Below are positions 26,273 to 34,638 of a stretch of 64,000 nt of DNA, piece by piece (the stretch's first letter is position 1; each line of letters begins with the position of its first letter). Below the pieces are notes generated by a model. The model was not told the DNA's origin and made no database searches. It saw only the letters and a list, made by a program, of their open reading frames with translations. The translations under genes were made by a program, and so were the position numbers. This DNA comes from JAOABP01 sp964590395 (GTDB lineage Bacteria > Hydrothermota > Tepidihabitantia > Tepidihabitantales > Tepidihabitantaceae), in assembly GCA_964590395.1 (NCBI GenBank), contig CAZPVT010000017.1:32126-96125 (forward strand). Reading direction: 5' to 3'.

Positions 26273-26547
26273 CGCAAGTTAAAAACTATCCTGACACTAA
26301 TAATTAATGGAATAAGAATGCATTAACCTTCTTCCGGCAAGCCCGAATGCACCGCTAATATATCACACATAACCCGGCAAACAGTTTCCCATCGTCGTTA
26401 AATCTAACTGCCATTGGAACAAAAATGTGAAGAAGGATGAATGTAACCCACGGTTTATTATAGCAAAGAGATGCCAGGTGTCAAGTCTCTCCCTGAAACT
26501 GACAATCCTGTTAGTTATCAGATTTTTTCACCATAACCCCTTTTTCA

Positions 26548-26589
26548 GTCATTGCGAGGAGCGCAGTACCGTGGCAATCTACAAGCGGG
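26548..26589 (-). repeat. Dispersed 42-bp repeat, copy 1
   Basis: Read on the minus strand it begins CCCGCTTGTAGATTGCCACG and ends CGCTCCTCGCAATGAC. It matches copies at 62140-62182 and 63843-63884. Here the GTCATTGCG end is mirrored by CGCAATGAC at 26637-26645, giving a roughly 98-bp element with inverted ends. Confidence 0.75.
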
Positions 26590-26787
26590 CAAAATGGCAT
26601 TACCCGCAAAGGGATTGCTTCCTGTCTACGGTAGAACGCAATGACAGAAAAGAAGTAAGGCTTGGAATGACCAAAGGGTGTGAAACTCATTTGTTCTGCC
26701 GGGATAGAGACAAAGTATGCCCTGCAGGTACAAGAAAATTAAAACCCAAAACCTGAGCAGGATAATTGCAGTTCCTGGTCAAACCTG

Positions 26788-26803
26788 CCGGGAACCTTCC
26801 CGG
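26788..26803. terminator. Perfect palindrome downstream of V-ATPase subunit E
   Basis: CCGGGAA-CC-TTCCCGG just after the ntpE stop. No following T-run on the minus strand, so it is either a weak terminator or a 3'-end-stabilising hairpin. Confidence 0.4.
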
Positions 26804-26814
26804 TAACAAAAATT

Positions 26815-27360
26815 TTAATCCGAAAAAAGCAGTCGTGCCAGTTGAGTAATCAGTTCATCTTTGGCGATGTTCAATAGACTGTCCAGCGAGAGATCAAATT
26901 CCGCATCTCTAGTGCGGATAACTAGACCACCCGCAATCGGCATCGGCTCGCCTAATTTTGCCTTAAGTTTCTTTCCGTATTCTGCGGTGTCCTGAGGAGA
27001 AAGATGGATAACCACCTCCTCGCCGCGAGCATATCTCGCTATTAACCGATTCAGGGTTTCAGGGTAATCAGGACTGGTTAAAACCGCCTTTTTTGCCTCC
27101 TCACAAACCTGGCCAATAATTCGCCACTTTACCGCAAGGAGTAACTTCTTTTTCTCCAGTTCGGCTCTGCTGCGGGAGTTTTCCAGAATGGCGGCAGTTC
27201 GCTTCCTTAACAACTCCTCACTTTCTGCCCGTAGTCTTGCCTCTGTCTCCTTCAGACGCTCTGCAATCTGGTGTTCCTGCTCTGCCCGCTCTGTCTGAAT
27301 TGCCTTTGCCCTTTCCTCGGCGTCCGCAATAATCTTATCCAGCAGTTCTCTGGTACCCAC
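26815..27360 (-). CDS. ntpE: V/A-type ATPase subunit E (peripheral stalk)
   Basis: 181 aa. The N-terminal 90 residues are a long charged helix (IADAEERAKAIQTERAEQEHQIAERLKE), and the C-terminal globular domain has the E-subunit ending GGLVIRTRDAEFDLSLDSLLNI. Together with the G/H-like subunit it forms the peripheral stalk that links the catalytic head to subunit I. It starts 2 nt after subunit K. It is the last ATPase gene here: the catalytic A/B and central-stalk C, D and F subunits that usually follow are absent from the window. Confidence 0.93.
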   Translation of the reverse strand: MGTRELLDKIIADAEERAKAIQTERAEQEHQIAERLKETEARLRAESEELLRKRTAAILENSRSRAELEKKKLLLAVKWRIIGQVCEEAKKAVLTSPDYPETLNRLIARYARGEEVVIHLSPQDTAEYGKKLKAKLGEPMPIAGGLVIRTRDAEFDLSLDSLLNIAKDELITQLARLLFSD

Positions 27361-27362
27361 GC

Positions 27363-27842
27363 TTAACCGAGTTTCACACCCATCTGCAGAAAGATAGTTG
27401 CTAAAAGACCCAGCACCGCATAAGTCTCAACTAATGCGCCAAATATCACCGCCTTGGTTGACTCCGTGGGTCTTTTCGCCACCATCTCTGCGCCCGCTGC
27501 ACAAACCTTACCCTGCCAGACCGCGGTCAGCAAACCGGCAATACCCACCGGTAAACAGGCGGCAAACATCTGAAACCCCTGTGCCAGTGTGATCGGCGCC
27601 AGTTGCCCTAATAGCCCAAGTTTCATAATTGCTAAAAAAGCCCCTAAAAATCCGTAGAATCCTTGTGTTCCGGGTAGCGCAACCAAAATAAACAGATTTC
27701 CGAACTTTTTCGGGTCCTCAGCCATAACACCGTTGGCAACCTCGGCAACCAGCCTTATCCCCATTGCCGAACCGATGCCTGCGGGTAAAACCGCCACCAC
27801 ACATCCCAGGATTGCGACAATCAAACCAACCGGATTAACCAT
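27363..27842 (-). CDS. ntpK: V/A-type ATPase rotor subunit K, Na+-type signature
   Basis: 159 aa, four transmembrane helices in two hairpins (the duplicated 16-kDa form). The ion-carrying Glu is E139 (LVETYAVLGLL); the first hairpin has no carboxylate but carries L56, T59 and Q60 (ALPGTQGFYGF), and helix 3 has Q110 (AVWQGKV). In Enterococcus hirae NtpK the Na+ ligands are Leu61, Thr64, Gln65, Gln110 and Glu139, so all five are matched. Prediction: the rotor binds Na+ rather than H+. One ion site per duplicated subunit is known to favour ATP-driven pumping. Confidence 0.93.
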   Translation of the reverse strand: MVNPVGLIVAILGCVVAVLPAGIGSAMGIRLVAEVANGVMAEDPKKFGNLFILVALPGTQGFYGFLGAFLAIMKLGLLGQLAPITLAQGFQMFAACLPVGIAGLLTAVWQGKVCAAGAEMVAKRPTESTKAVIFGALVETYAVLGLLATIFLQMGVKLG

Positions 27843-27853
27843 TTAACGCCTCC

Positions 27854-30058
27854 TTATGTTCTTAAGATTACAAACTGATTTACCTCCTTAAAAGGCTGAA
27901 ACGGTTCTCCTCCACCGGCGTAAAACCGGGGAAAGAATTCAACATACTGCAATCGCAAAGAATGAACAAATGCACCCAGCACATTCACCGCAATATTATA
28001 AGAATGCCCAACTAATAAGACAATCAGCGCTAAGAAAACCCCGATGACCGGAATGGGCAAAAGCATCCAGGCGATAACATTGATTGCCATCGCCACCCCA
28101 CCGGTGCACATCCCCAGAGCCATTAACCTGATATAAGAAAGCAGTACCCCAACATAACTACTGGCACCATACAGGGCATAACCGCCCCAGACCAGTTTCT
28201 TTATCAACCGGGAACCACTGGGCGCAAGAAAGTAAAAAATCATCCCGATTAATCCGGCAATCGCTGCGGGCAAAACTCGTATAAAATACAAAATTAACCC
28301 CCCAATACTCAACAGCCCCAAAATAATCTTAAGATAACTCCACATCCTTCGCTGATAGAGCGTGAACCAGGCATAGCCCAGCATCCCCATAAAGATCGCT
28401 ACAACTAACCAGCGCACACCGGCAAATTCTGCTTTTATCCAGCCCAGATTGCTGGCAAAGAAGACCAGCAGACCGGACAAAAGTAGAAATAGCAACCACT
28501 GGGAGAGCATCGTTTCTCGCTCACGCCTGGTGAAAACTACTATTGCAGCAACCGCACCGAGCACCAGAATCACCAACCAGGAGTTAACCTCGGGTGAAAA
28601 CGAGCTACCAAACCCCAGTCTCACAACCAAAGCGATTAAAAATACTAACCAGGGCAACTGTCCCAAAAGCCCCTCCGCATATCTTTTTACCCTGATAGCA
28701 TCCGCAATCTCAAATGCGATACCCGCAACCAATTGGAGATAGCCAAGCCCGATTGACAGGATAAAGAACTTCATCGGATCCTTCATCGGATCAAATAGCA
28801 TAACCCGGTTCTTAAAGGCAGCCAGCCAGCCCAGACCTAATCGGTCAGGAATATCACCAAACCATCCTCCGACCATCGCACCAATCGGAACGGTTAATAC
28901 TGCACAGATAAAAATAATCTTTAGCAGTTTGTTATCACCGCGCATCTTCCTGAGTAACAGGTAAGCCAGTATCGCTAAGACTATGCCGTAACCGGCATCG
29001 GTCAGACACAAAGCGAAGAAAATGCTAAAAAACGGGGCGATCAACCAGGTTGGGTCCATCTCATCTGGTAACGGCAACTGATACAACTCTAAGACCAGTT
29101 CAAATGGCCGCCAGAGCGGACGATTCATCAGCGCCACCGGTGGCTGTTCGTTTTCTTCCGGTTCAACCCGGGCAAGCGTCGCAATACGGAACTGCCTGAC
29201 CAACTGTTCGAGTTTTTTGATATCACGGTCTCTTATCCAGCCCGAAATCAGATAGACCCGCTCCGTTTTACTGATCTGCTGTTCGACTTCTAAACGCCTG
29301 TTTTCGTTTAAAAGCACATCTGCCTTGATTTTCAGCCTGGCCAGCTCCGCACTCAAACTGCTGCTCTCCTCCCGAATCCGCTCGATTTCCTCGGCTATGT
29401 GGGTCTGCTCCAGTTTAAGTTTCTCGATAACCTCATTGGGTGGTGAAGTCAACCCAAAAAGTTCCACACCCTGCCAATTTAACTTCGTCAAAATTGAAGT
29501 AACCTCATCCACCGTTTCCTTTGCCACCGCAACCACCGTATAAATACCCTCCTCATCCTCACTGATCACCTGAAAGGTTACCGGTTTATCCCCAAACATC
29601 TGCCGGGCATCCTCATACCCGCTCAATTCGGTAAACCTCCCGAAAATAAACTCCACGTCGGATTGCTTTAAACTTGCTGGCGCATAGGAAAATTTTGACC
29701 AGGGGTTAAGCCGTTTTAGTTCATCCTCAATCGCTTGGTGCCGGTGTTCCAGTTCATTCCTTTTGCTGTTCAAAATCTCAATCCGCTGCAAAACCTCTTG
29801 CGGGTCATAATTCCGGCCAATCTCATCATACTCCTCCCGGGGCACAGCAACCTTGCCCAAAGATTTCTTACCCGCAACCGTCGATAAAATTTCGATAGTT
29901 GCTAACAACTTAGCAAACGTTTCTTTCTTGGTTTCGGATTCCACAAAACCGGTCTGGACAATGTGAAAAATACCCAATCGTTGCAACTGAACCAAAAACT
30001 CATCCTTGGCACTATTATGGACTGCGAGCAGGAACTTACTAACCGGCGCTATTGCCAT
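27854..30058 (-). CDS. ntpI: V/A-type ATPase subunit I (a-subunit homologue)
   Basis: 734 aa from the ATG at 30058 (MAIAPVSKFLLAVHNSAKDEF), chosen for its GGAG 3 nt upstream; a longer frame to 30106 overlaps the previous gene. The N-terminal half (about 1-330) is cytoplasmic with coiled coils (IEILNSKRNELEHRHQAIEDELKRL; TERVYLISGWIRDRD). The C-terminal half has seven to eight transmembrane helices forming the stator ion channel, with the conserved SHSLRLQYVEFF-like VHSLRLQYVEFFPRFYAGGGEPFQPF at the end. It overlaps the G/H-like gene by 10 nt. Confidence 0.95.
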   Translation of the reverse strand: MAIAPVSKFLLAVHNSAKDEFLVQLQRLGIFHIVQTGFVESETKKETFAKLLATIEILSTVAGKKSLGKVAVPREEYDEIGRNYDPQEVLQRIEILNSKRNELEHRHQAIEDELKRLNPWSKFSYAPASLKQSDVEFIFGRFTELSGYEDARQMFGDKPVTFQVISEDEEGIYTVVAVAKETVDEVTSILTKLNWQGVELFGLTSPPNEVIEKLKLEQTHIAEEIERIREESSSLSAELARLKIKADVLLNENRRLEVEQQISKTERVYLISGWIRDRDIKKLEQLVRQFRIATLARVEPEENEQPPVALMNRPLWRPFELVLELYQLPLPDEMDPTWLIAPFFSIFFALCLTDAGYGIVLAILAYLLLRKMRGDNKLLKIIFICAVLTVPIGAMVGGWFGDIPDRLGLGWLAAFKNRVMLFDPMKDPMKFFILSIGLGYLQLVAGIAFEIADAIRVKRYAEGLLGQLPWLVFLIALVVRLGFGSSFSPEVNSWLVILVLGAVAAIVVFTRRERETMLSQWLLFLLLSGLLVFFASNLGWIKAEFAGVRWLVVAIFMGMLGYAWFTLYQRRMWSYLKIILGLLSIGGLILYFIRVLPAAIAGLIGMIFYFLAPSGSRLIKKLVWGGYALYGASSYVGVLLSYIRLMALGMCTGGVAMAINVIAWMLLPIPVIGVFLALIVLLVGHSYNIAVNVLGAFVHSLRLQYVEFFPRFYAGGGEPFQPFKEVNQFVILRT

Positions 30059-30378
30059 TTCTCCAGGACCTTTTGCACCAGCAAATCCCGCGCTTCCCTC
30101 AACCACTCAGCAGGCAGGTTTGCCAAGACTGTAGCCTCCTTTTCTGTTGCCCGGATAATTTGCTGGAAGGTCTCCTGCGCTGCTTTCTCCGCATCTCTTA
30201 TCCCCTGTTCCAACTGCACCTGTAACTCTTTTCGCAACTGCTCGAGCCGCTGTTTTGCCGCGGTTTCTGCCTCAAGCACCGCCTTGGTTCTTTCTGCTTC
30301 GGCACGCTCGATGATGTCTTTTGCCTTCTGCTCTGCTGACCTTATCTCCTGAATGATATCCTGGCTCTGTCCCTCCAT
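30049..30378 (-). CDS. V/A-type ATPase subunit G/H-like stalk protein
   Basis: 109 aa from the ATG at 30378 (MEGQSQDIIQEIR). An in-frame GTG at 30423 overlaps the stop of the lipoprotein gene and is an alternative. Nearly the whole protein is a charged coiled coil with Ala/Glu/Lys periodicity (AEQKAKDIIERAEAERTKAVLEAE), typical of subunit G/H (AhaH/NtpF-like), which pairs with subunit E in the peripheral stalk. Assignment rests on composition, length and position directly before subunit I. Confidence 0.8.
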   Translation of the reverse strand: MEGQSQDIIQEIRSAEQKAKDIIERAEAERTKAVLEAETAAKQRLEQLRKELQVQLEQGIRDAEKAAQETFQQIIRATEKEATVLANLPAEWLREARDLLVQKVLEKWQ

Positions 30379-30415
30379 ATTACATTCCCCCTGTCCCAGG
30401 GAATTACAACTAACA

Positions 30416-31030
30416 TCAACCACCCTCTTCCTCTAATTCTATCTCATCAGGTTCCTCCAGCGAATCGGAAAGAGGCTGGACCATAAATCCTACCTTAACT
30501 TTAATTGACTCGCTAGGTGTATCGCCATTCAAATAGAACGCCAGTGCCGGACCCGAGATCTCCCATCCATTCTCCTCAACCCATTCCCCAAGTCGGCCCG
30601 CGGTTTCTCTGACATCTTTATCGCCGTGATGAAAGGCGGTCGCCACTGTCATCTGAGGAAAATGTGCCACCCTTACCCCGGACTTTTCATCCGCACGGAA
30701 ACCTGCTGCCACCGGCACACAGACCGCCCAATCCAGACTTTCTAATGCTACATCTACTGGCGCCTCATAATAATAAAGAGCAAACGGCACCCCGGTAGGC
30801 ACAACACCGCTTCTCTTTAACCAGTCCTTGAGTTCGTTCAATGCCGCGACAACGCCGGTTGCTGACTCTCGCTTATTCAGGCTCGCCACGGTCATCGGTG
30901 GCAGTGTCTCAATATTTACCAAAAACTCGCCCGCTGGCTTTTTTGGTTCGCTCCTTGTCCCGCACTGCACAGTGACCAGTGTCAGCACCAACCCAAAAAC
31001 TAATAGTATTGACCTCTCTCTGCTTAACAT
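30416..31030 (-). CDS. Exported (lipo)protein with GyrI-like effector-binding domain
   Basis: 204 aa. Two adjacent ATG codons (31033, 31030) follow AAAGGAG; I prefer 31030 for its 5-nt spacing. The N-terminus (LSRERSILLVFGLVLTLVTVQC) is a signal peptide ending in a Cys that could be lipidated, although Gln before the Cys is atypical. The rest (VNIETLPPMTVASLNKRES, FALYYYEAP, DWAVCVPV, MTVATAFHHG, AFYLNGD) follows the pattern of the GyrI-like/AraC effector-binding fold, which binds small hydrophobic ligands. It is the first gene of the V-ATPase operon, 37 nt before subunit G/H; a link to the pump is inferred only from position. Confidence 0.75.
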   Translation of the reverse strand: MLSRERSILLVFGLVLTLVTVQCGTRSEPKKPAGEFLVNIETLPPMTVASLNKRESATGVVAALNELKDWLKRSGVVPTGVPFALYYYEAPVDVALESLDWAVCVPVAAGFRADEKSGVRVAHFPQMTVATAFHHGDKDVRETAGRLGEWVEENGWEISGPALAFYLNGDTPSESIKVKVGFMVQPLSDSLEEPDEIELEEEGG

Positions 31031-31067
31031 CATTACTCCTTTGCTTAAAGTAAAAAACAAACAATTG

Positions 31068-31095
31068 ATTATATATTTCTCTTTCCCCCTGTCAA
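31068..31095 (-). promoter_or_regulatory. Promoter for lipoprotein/V-ATPase operon
   Basis: Minus strand TTGACA (31095-31090), 16-nt spacer, TATAAT (31073-31068): both hexamers are perfect consensus. The start site near 31061 gives a leader of about 30 nt containing AAAGGAG. Confidence 0.85.
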
Positions 31096-31113
31096 TTTAT
31101 CCCAATTAATTAT

Positions 31114-31141
31114 TTGACTTTGGTTTTCCCCGGGTTAAGAT
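31114..31141 (+). promoter_or_regulatory. Promoter for iorAB
   Basis: TTGACT (31114-31119), 16-nt spacer, TAAGAT (31136-31141). Divergent from the V-ATPase promoter, with the two -35 elements 18 nt apart. Confidence 0.65.
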
Positions 31142-31165
31142 TCTCTCTAACGAATTTTTAATTTG

Positions 31166-32890
31166 ATGGAAAAACAACTCCTTTCTGGTGACGAAGCAAT
31201 TGCTCGCGGTTCCTGGGAGGCAGGTTGTAAATTCGCTGCTGCCTATCCGGGCACGCCATCAACTGAAATCCTCGAAACACTATCAAAATACCCGGGTGTC
31301 TACTGCGAATGGTCGGTAAATGAAAAGGTGGCGTTAGAAGTTGCTCTCGGCGCCTCACTTGCCGGAGTGCGCAGTCTTGCCGCAATGAAGCATGTTGGCT
31401 TAAATGTTGCTGCGGACCCGCTTTTCTCTGCTGCCTATATCGGTACCGGTGCGGGCTTGGTCATTATTACCGCTGACGACCCAGGACTACACTCATCCCA
31501 AAACGAACAAGACAACCGCTTTTACGGACTTATGGCTAAACTGCCGGTCCTCGCACCCGCGGACAGCGAAGAGGCAAAGGATTTTGTTAAAAAAGGCTTT
31601 GACATCTCTGAACAATTTGACATTCCGGTTATTATCCGCTTGACCACCCGTGTTGCTCACTCCTGTTCCGTTGTCAACCTGACAGAAAGAATCAACCGAC
31701 CGACAAAGGGCTACGAAAAACAGTTATCCAAAACAAACCTTTTACCCGTATTTGCTCGACTGCGTCACATCGACCTGGAAAAAAGGCTTGATCGGCTAAA
31801 AGAGTTTTCCGAAACAACACCACTTAATAGACTGGAATGGGGTAACCCGGAACTCGGTATTATCTGCGACGGTGTTGCCTACCAGTATGCCCGCGAAGTT
31901 TACCCTGATGCCAGTTTTCTAAAACTCGGTATGGTCTTCCCCTTCCCCGATCAATTGGTACTGGAGTTTGCCTCTAAGGTAAAACAACTGATCGTAATCG
32001 AAGAGGTGGACCCATTTATCGAACTCCTTGTGAAATCGCTTGGGTTAAAGGTTACCGGCAAAAACAAATTACCCCGCACCGGCGAACTATCCCCTTATCT
32101 CCTTCGCCAATCCCTCGCGCCAGCGCCCGACAAAACTAACCTCAAACCAGAACCTGATCTACCTAATCGGCCTCCTGCCCTGTGTCCGGGCTGTCCGCAC
32201 CTGGGACTGTTTTACTCTTTACAAAAGCAAAAGGCAATTATCGGCGGGGACATCGGCTGTTACACCCTTGGCGCACTTCCCCCGCACAACGCTATGGACA
32301 CCTGTATTGATATGGGCGCATCAATTACCTTTGCCCACGGTGCAGACAAGGCACTGGCTGACACTGATCCCAGACCCCGCATTGCGGTAATCGGTGACTC
32401 CACATTTTTCCACTCCGGTATCACCGGTTTGATCAACGCCGCCTATAACCAATCCAATATCATCACTATCATCACCGACAACCGCACCACCGGAATGACC
32501 GGACATCAAGACCATCCGGGTACAGGCAAAACCCTGATGGGTAAAGAAACGGTAACTATTGACCTGGAAAAACTGTGTACCGCCTGTGGAATAGAACGGG
32601 TTGTTACCGTTGACCCCTACCGGCTGAAAGAAACCAAAAAAATTATTCAGCAGATTATCGCCCAAAAGCAACCCGCGGTAATCATCTCCAGACGGTCCTG
32701 CGCCCTGATCGCCGAGGAAAAAGGACAAATTAAGAAAATCGACCCGGATATTTGTATCGGCTGTAAATCCTGTCTGGCACTGGGCTGTCCGGCAATCTCA
32801 TTCTTTGACGGAAAAGCGGTGATTATTTCCACCGCCTGTATCGGCTGTGGAATGTGTGTGGACATCTGTCCGAAAGGAGCAATCAGTTGA
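31166..32890 (+). CDS. iorA: Indolepyruvate:ferredoxin oxidoreductase, alpha subunit
   Basis: 574 aa from the ATG at 31166 (a TTG at 31163 is in frame). It oxidatively decarboxylates aryl-pyruvates from aromatic amino acids to aryl-acetyl-CoA, reducing ferredoxin. Order: N-terminal pyruvate-binding domain (GDEAIARGSWEAGCKFAAAYPGTPSTEI; AALGV-type active region MKHVGLNVAADPL), middle domain, CPGCPHLG, TPP-binding domain (GGDIGCYTLG; VIGDSTFFHSGITGLINAAYNQSN) and a C-terminal bacterial-type ferredoxin domain with two 4Fe-4S motifs (CIGCKSCLALGCP and CIGCGMCVDICPKG). No Shine-Dalgarno precedes the start. It indicates anaerobic peptide fermentation. Confidence 0.95.
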   Translation: MEKQLLSGDEAIARGSWEAGCKFAAAYPGTPSTEILETLSKYPGVYCEWSVNEKVALEVALGASLAGVRSLAAMKHVGLNVAADPLFSAAYIGTGAGLVIITADDPGLHSSQNEQDNRFYGLMAKLPVLAPADSEEAKDFVKKGFDISEQFDIPVIIRLTTRVAHSCSVVNLTERINRPTKGYEKQLSKTNLLPVFARLRHIDLEKRLDRLKEFSETTPLNRLEWGNPELGIICDGVAYQYAREVYPDASFLKLGMVFPFPDQLVLEFASKVKQLIVIEEVDPFIELLVKSLGLKVTGKNKLPRTGELSPYLLRQSLAPAPDKTNLKPEPDLPNRPPALCPGCPHLGLFYSLQKQKAIIGGDIGCYTLGALPPHNAMDTCIDMGASITFAHGADKALADTDPRPRIAVIGDSTFFHSGITGLINAAYNQSNIITIITDNRTTGMTGHQDHPGTGKTLMGKETVTIDLEKLCTACGIERVVTVDPYRLKETKKIIQQIIAQKQPAVIISRRSCALIAEEKGQIKKIDPDICIGCKSCLALGCPAISFFDGKAVIISTACIGCGMCVDICPKGAIS

Positions 32891-33474
32891 ACCTCTTGGT
32901 TTGTGGTGTCGGTGGTCAAGGGGTACTATTATTTTCGGACATTATCGCCCGGATCGCCTTAGCCAGCGGCTTTGACGTCAAAAAAAGCGAAGTCCACGGT
33001 ATGGCTCAGCGCGGCGGGAGTGTAACCAGCCATATCCGCTGGGCAAAAAAGGTCTACTCGCCACTGATTGAAGAAGGCACCGCTGACCTGATCGTCGGCT
33101 TTGAGATGCTGGAAGCCATCCGTTACCGTTATTTCCTTTCTCCCAACGGTTGGCTGATTTACGATCCCCTGCGCATCGATCCCTTACCGGTAAAAATCGG
33201 GCTGGTTGAACGGCTCACTGATGAACAACTCGCAAACCGCCTAAGGCTCACAACACCCAAAAATATCCCGGTTCCTGCTTTTGATACCGCCTGCGCGCTC
33301 GGTAACCCCCGGGTGCAGAATACAGTGATGCTCGGCGCACTCTCCCAACTGCTTGAGTTTCCCCAGGAGATTTATGAAGATGTTATCAAACAAACTGTCA
33401 AACCATCCCTGGTGGCAATTAACCTGAAAGCCCTCACTGCCGGTGCAACACTCATTACCGAGCACCGCCAATAA
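32887..33474 (+). CDS. iorB: Indolepyruvate:ferredoxin oxidoreductase, beta subunit
   Basis: 195 aa. The start is TTG at 32887, overlapping the iorA TGA (TTGA) with AAAGGAG 7 nt upstream; an upstream in-frame ATG at 32854 lies deep inside iorA and encodes no conserved sequence. The protein opens NLLVCGVGGQGVLLFSDIIARIA and contains EVHGMAQRGGSVTSHIRWA, both signatures of the gamma/beta domain of 2-oxoacid:ferredoxin oxidoreductases. It forms the heterodimeric or heterotetrameric IOR with IorA. Confidence 0.95.
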   Translation: MNLLVCGVGGQGVLLFSDIIARIALASGFDVKKSEVHGMAQRGGSVTSHIRWAKKVYSPLIEEGTADLIVGFEMLEAIRYRYFLSPNGWLIYDPLRIDPLPVKIGLVERLTDEQLANRLRLTTPKNIPVPAFDTACALGNPRVQNTVMLGALSQLLEFPQEIYEDVIKQTVKPSLVAINLKALTAGATLITEHRQ

Positions 33475-33509
33475 TAAACCGACAACCACTGCCGCCCGAA
33501 AAAATCAAT

Positions 33510-33538
33510 TTGACTTTTAAATTTAATTTAACTAAACT
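33510..33538 (+). promoter_or_regulatory. Promoter for four-gene membrane operon (leaderless)
   Basis: TTGACT (33510-33515), 17-nt spacer, TAAACT (33533-33538); the GTG start at 33547 follows after 8 nt. Confidence 0.65.
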
Positions 33539-33546
33539 TCAAGCCA

Positions 33547-34629
33547 GTGATACTCCTATTGATTATATTATTTACTGTTACGCCGCCGACCGCGGTTCAG
33601 GTAAAAGATCTCCCTAATGATGATGGGGGCAAAATCCTTATTACCTGGCAGCGCGCGCCCGAACCTGAAATCATCGGTTACCGGGTCCTGCGCCAAGAAC
33701 AAAATTCAGAGGAATGGGAGACACTGGCATTTGTCGGCAGACTTGCCAATCGCTATATTGATGACGAAGCGAAAAATTATCTGCCCTATCGTTACCAGAT
33801 CATTGCCTGCACCGACACCACTGCGGTCCCATCTGAACCATCCGGATTTGTCTCTGCGGTTCCTCACTGGTTTGACACCTCTACCCTCCCCGCGTTTATC
33901 GGCACCATTATCTTAAGTTTGATCTTCATTTATTTTATTAACCGGGCACAGCGTGACAAAAACCTTTTTATCCGGCGCATTGCCGGACTTGATGCGGTTG
34001 AAGAGGCTTTAGGCAGGGCAACAGAAATGGGCAGAGCAACACTTTATGTTCCCGGGCTATCATCAATGGCTGACGTTGCCACCATTGCTTCGCTGAACAT
34101 TCTTGGTGAAGTAGCCAAAAAGACCGCCAAATTTGGCACCCCGCTGATCGTTCCGACCAGCGATCCGATCGTCTACACCGTAGCGCGCGAAGTGGTTAAA
34201 GAATCCTATACTGCCGCAGGGCGGCCTGATGCGTTTCATCAGGACATCGTCTTCTTCGTTACTGACCAGCAGTTCGCCTTTGCTGCCGCGGTTGACGGCA
34301 TAATGACCCGGGAAAAACCCGCTACCAACTTCCTCATCGGTATGTTCTGGGCAGAATCGCTAATTCTGGCAGAAACCGGCGCTGCCACCGGTGCAATCCA
34401 GATCGCGGGTACCGATGCGATTGCCCAGTTACCATTCTTCATTACCGCCTGCGACTACACCCTGATCGGTGAAGAACTTTATGCTGCCAGCGCCTATATC
34501 TCCCGTGAGCCATTGCTATTAGGAGCAATCAAAGGACAGGACTATTCCAAAGCCCTGATTACATTTCTGATCATCATCTTTACCGTTATGGCACTCGTCT
34601 TTAACCTGCCGGTCAAGAACTGGTTTTAG
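33547..34629 (+). CDS. FN3-membrane-soluble domain protein (DUF6754-like), membrane operon gene 1
   Basis: 360 aa, GTG start. Layout: signal/first membrane helix (1-15), one fibronectin type III domain (about 18-105: AVQVKDLPNDDGGKILITWQ, GYRVLRQEQ, YRYQIIACT), membrane helix (about 115-137), a 190-residue soluble alpha/beta domain, and a C-terminal membrane helix (about 340-356). The soluble domain is Ala/Gly-rich with LDAVEEALGRATEMGRATLYVPGL, GTPLIVPTSDP, NFLIGMFWAESLILAETGAATGAIQIAGT and CDYTLIGEELYAASAYISREP. From memory this matches the family named DUF6754; its function is unknown. Followed after 9 nt by the next gene. Confidence 0.75.
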   Translation: MILLLIILFTVTPPTAVQVKDLPNDDGGKILITWQRAPEPEIIGYRVLRQEQNSEEWETLAFVGRLANRYIDDEAKNYLPYRYQIIACTDTTAVPSEPSGFVSAVPHWFDTSTLPAFIGTIILSLIFIYFINRAQRDKNLFIRRIAGLDAVEEALGRATEMGRATLYVPGLSSMADVATIASLNILGEVAKKTAKFGTPLIVPTSDPIVYTVAREVVKESYTAAGRPDAFHQDIVFFVTDQQFAFAAAVDGIMTREKPATNFLIGMFWAESLILAETGAATGAIQIAGTDAIAQLPFFITACDYTLIGEELYAASAYISREPLLLGAIKGQDYSKALITFLIIIFTVMALVFNLPVKNWF

Positions 34630-34638
34630 GGAGGCAAA

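Larger units (their letters stand above)
26075..26814. other. 740-bp intergenic region with repeats
   Basis: Lies between the start of the exported protein (minus) and the end of V-ATPase subunit E (minus). It holds two sets of short direct repeats (26232-26251 and 26255-26272), one copy of the dispersed 42-bp repeat (26548-26589) inside a larger inverted structure ending at 26645, and a perfect palindrome at 26788-26803. Possible ORFs here lack ribosome-binding sites and I do not call them. Confidence 0.6.

Noticed and set aside
26427..26756. 109-residue plus-strand ORF in the intergenic repeat region
   Set aside because: It translates through the dispersed repeat and inverted arms; no ribosome-binding site, no plausible protein features.
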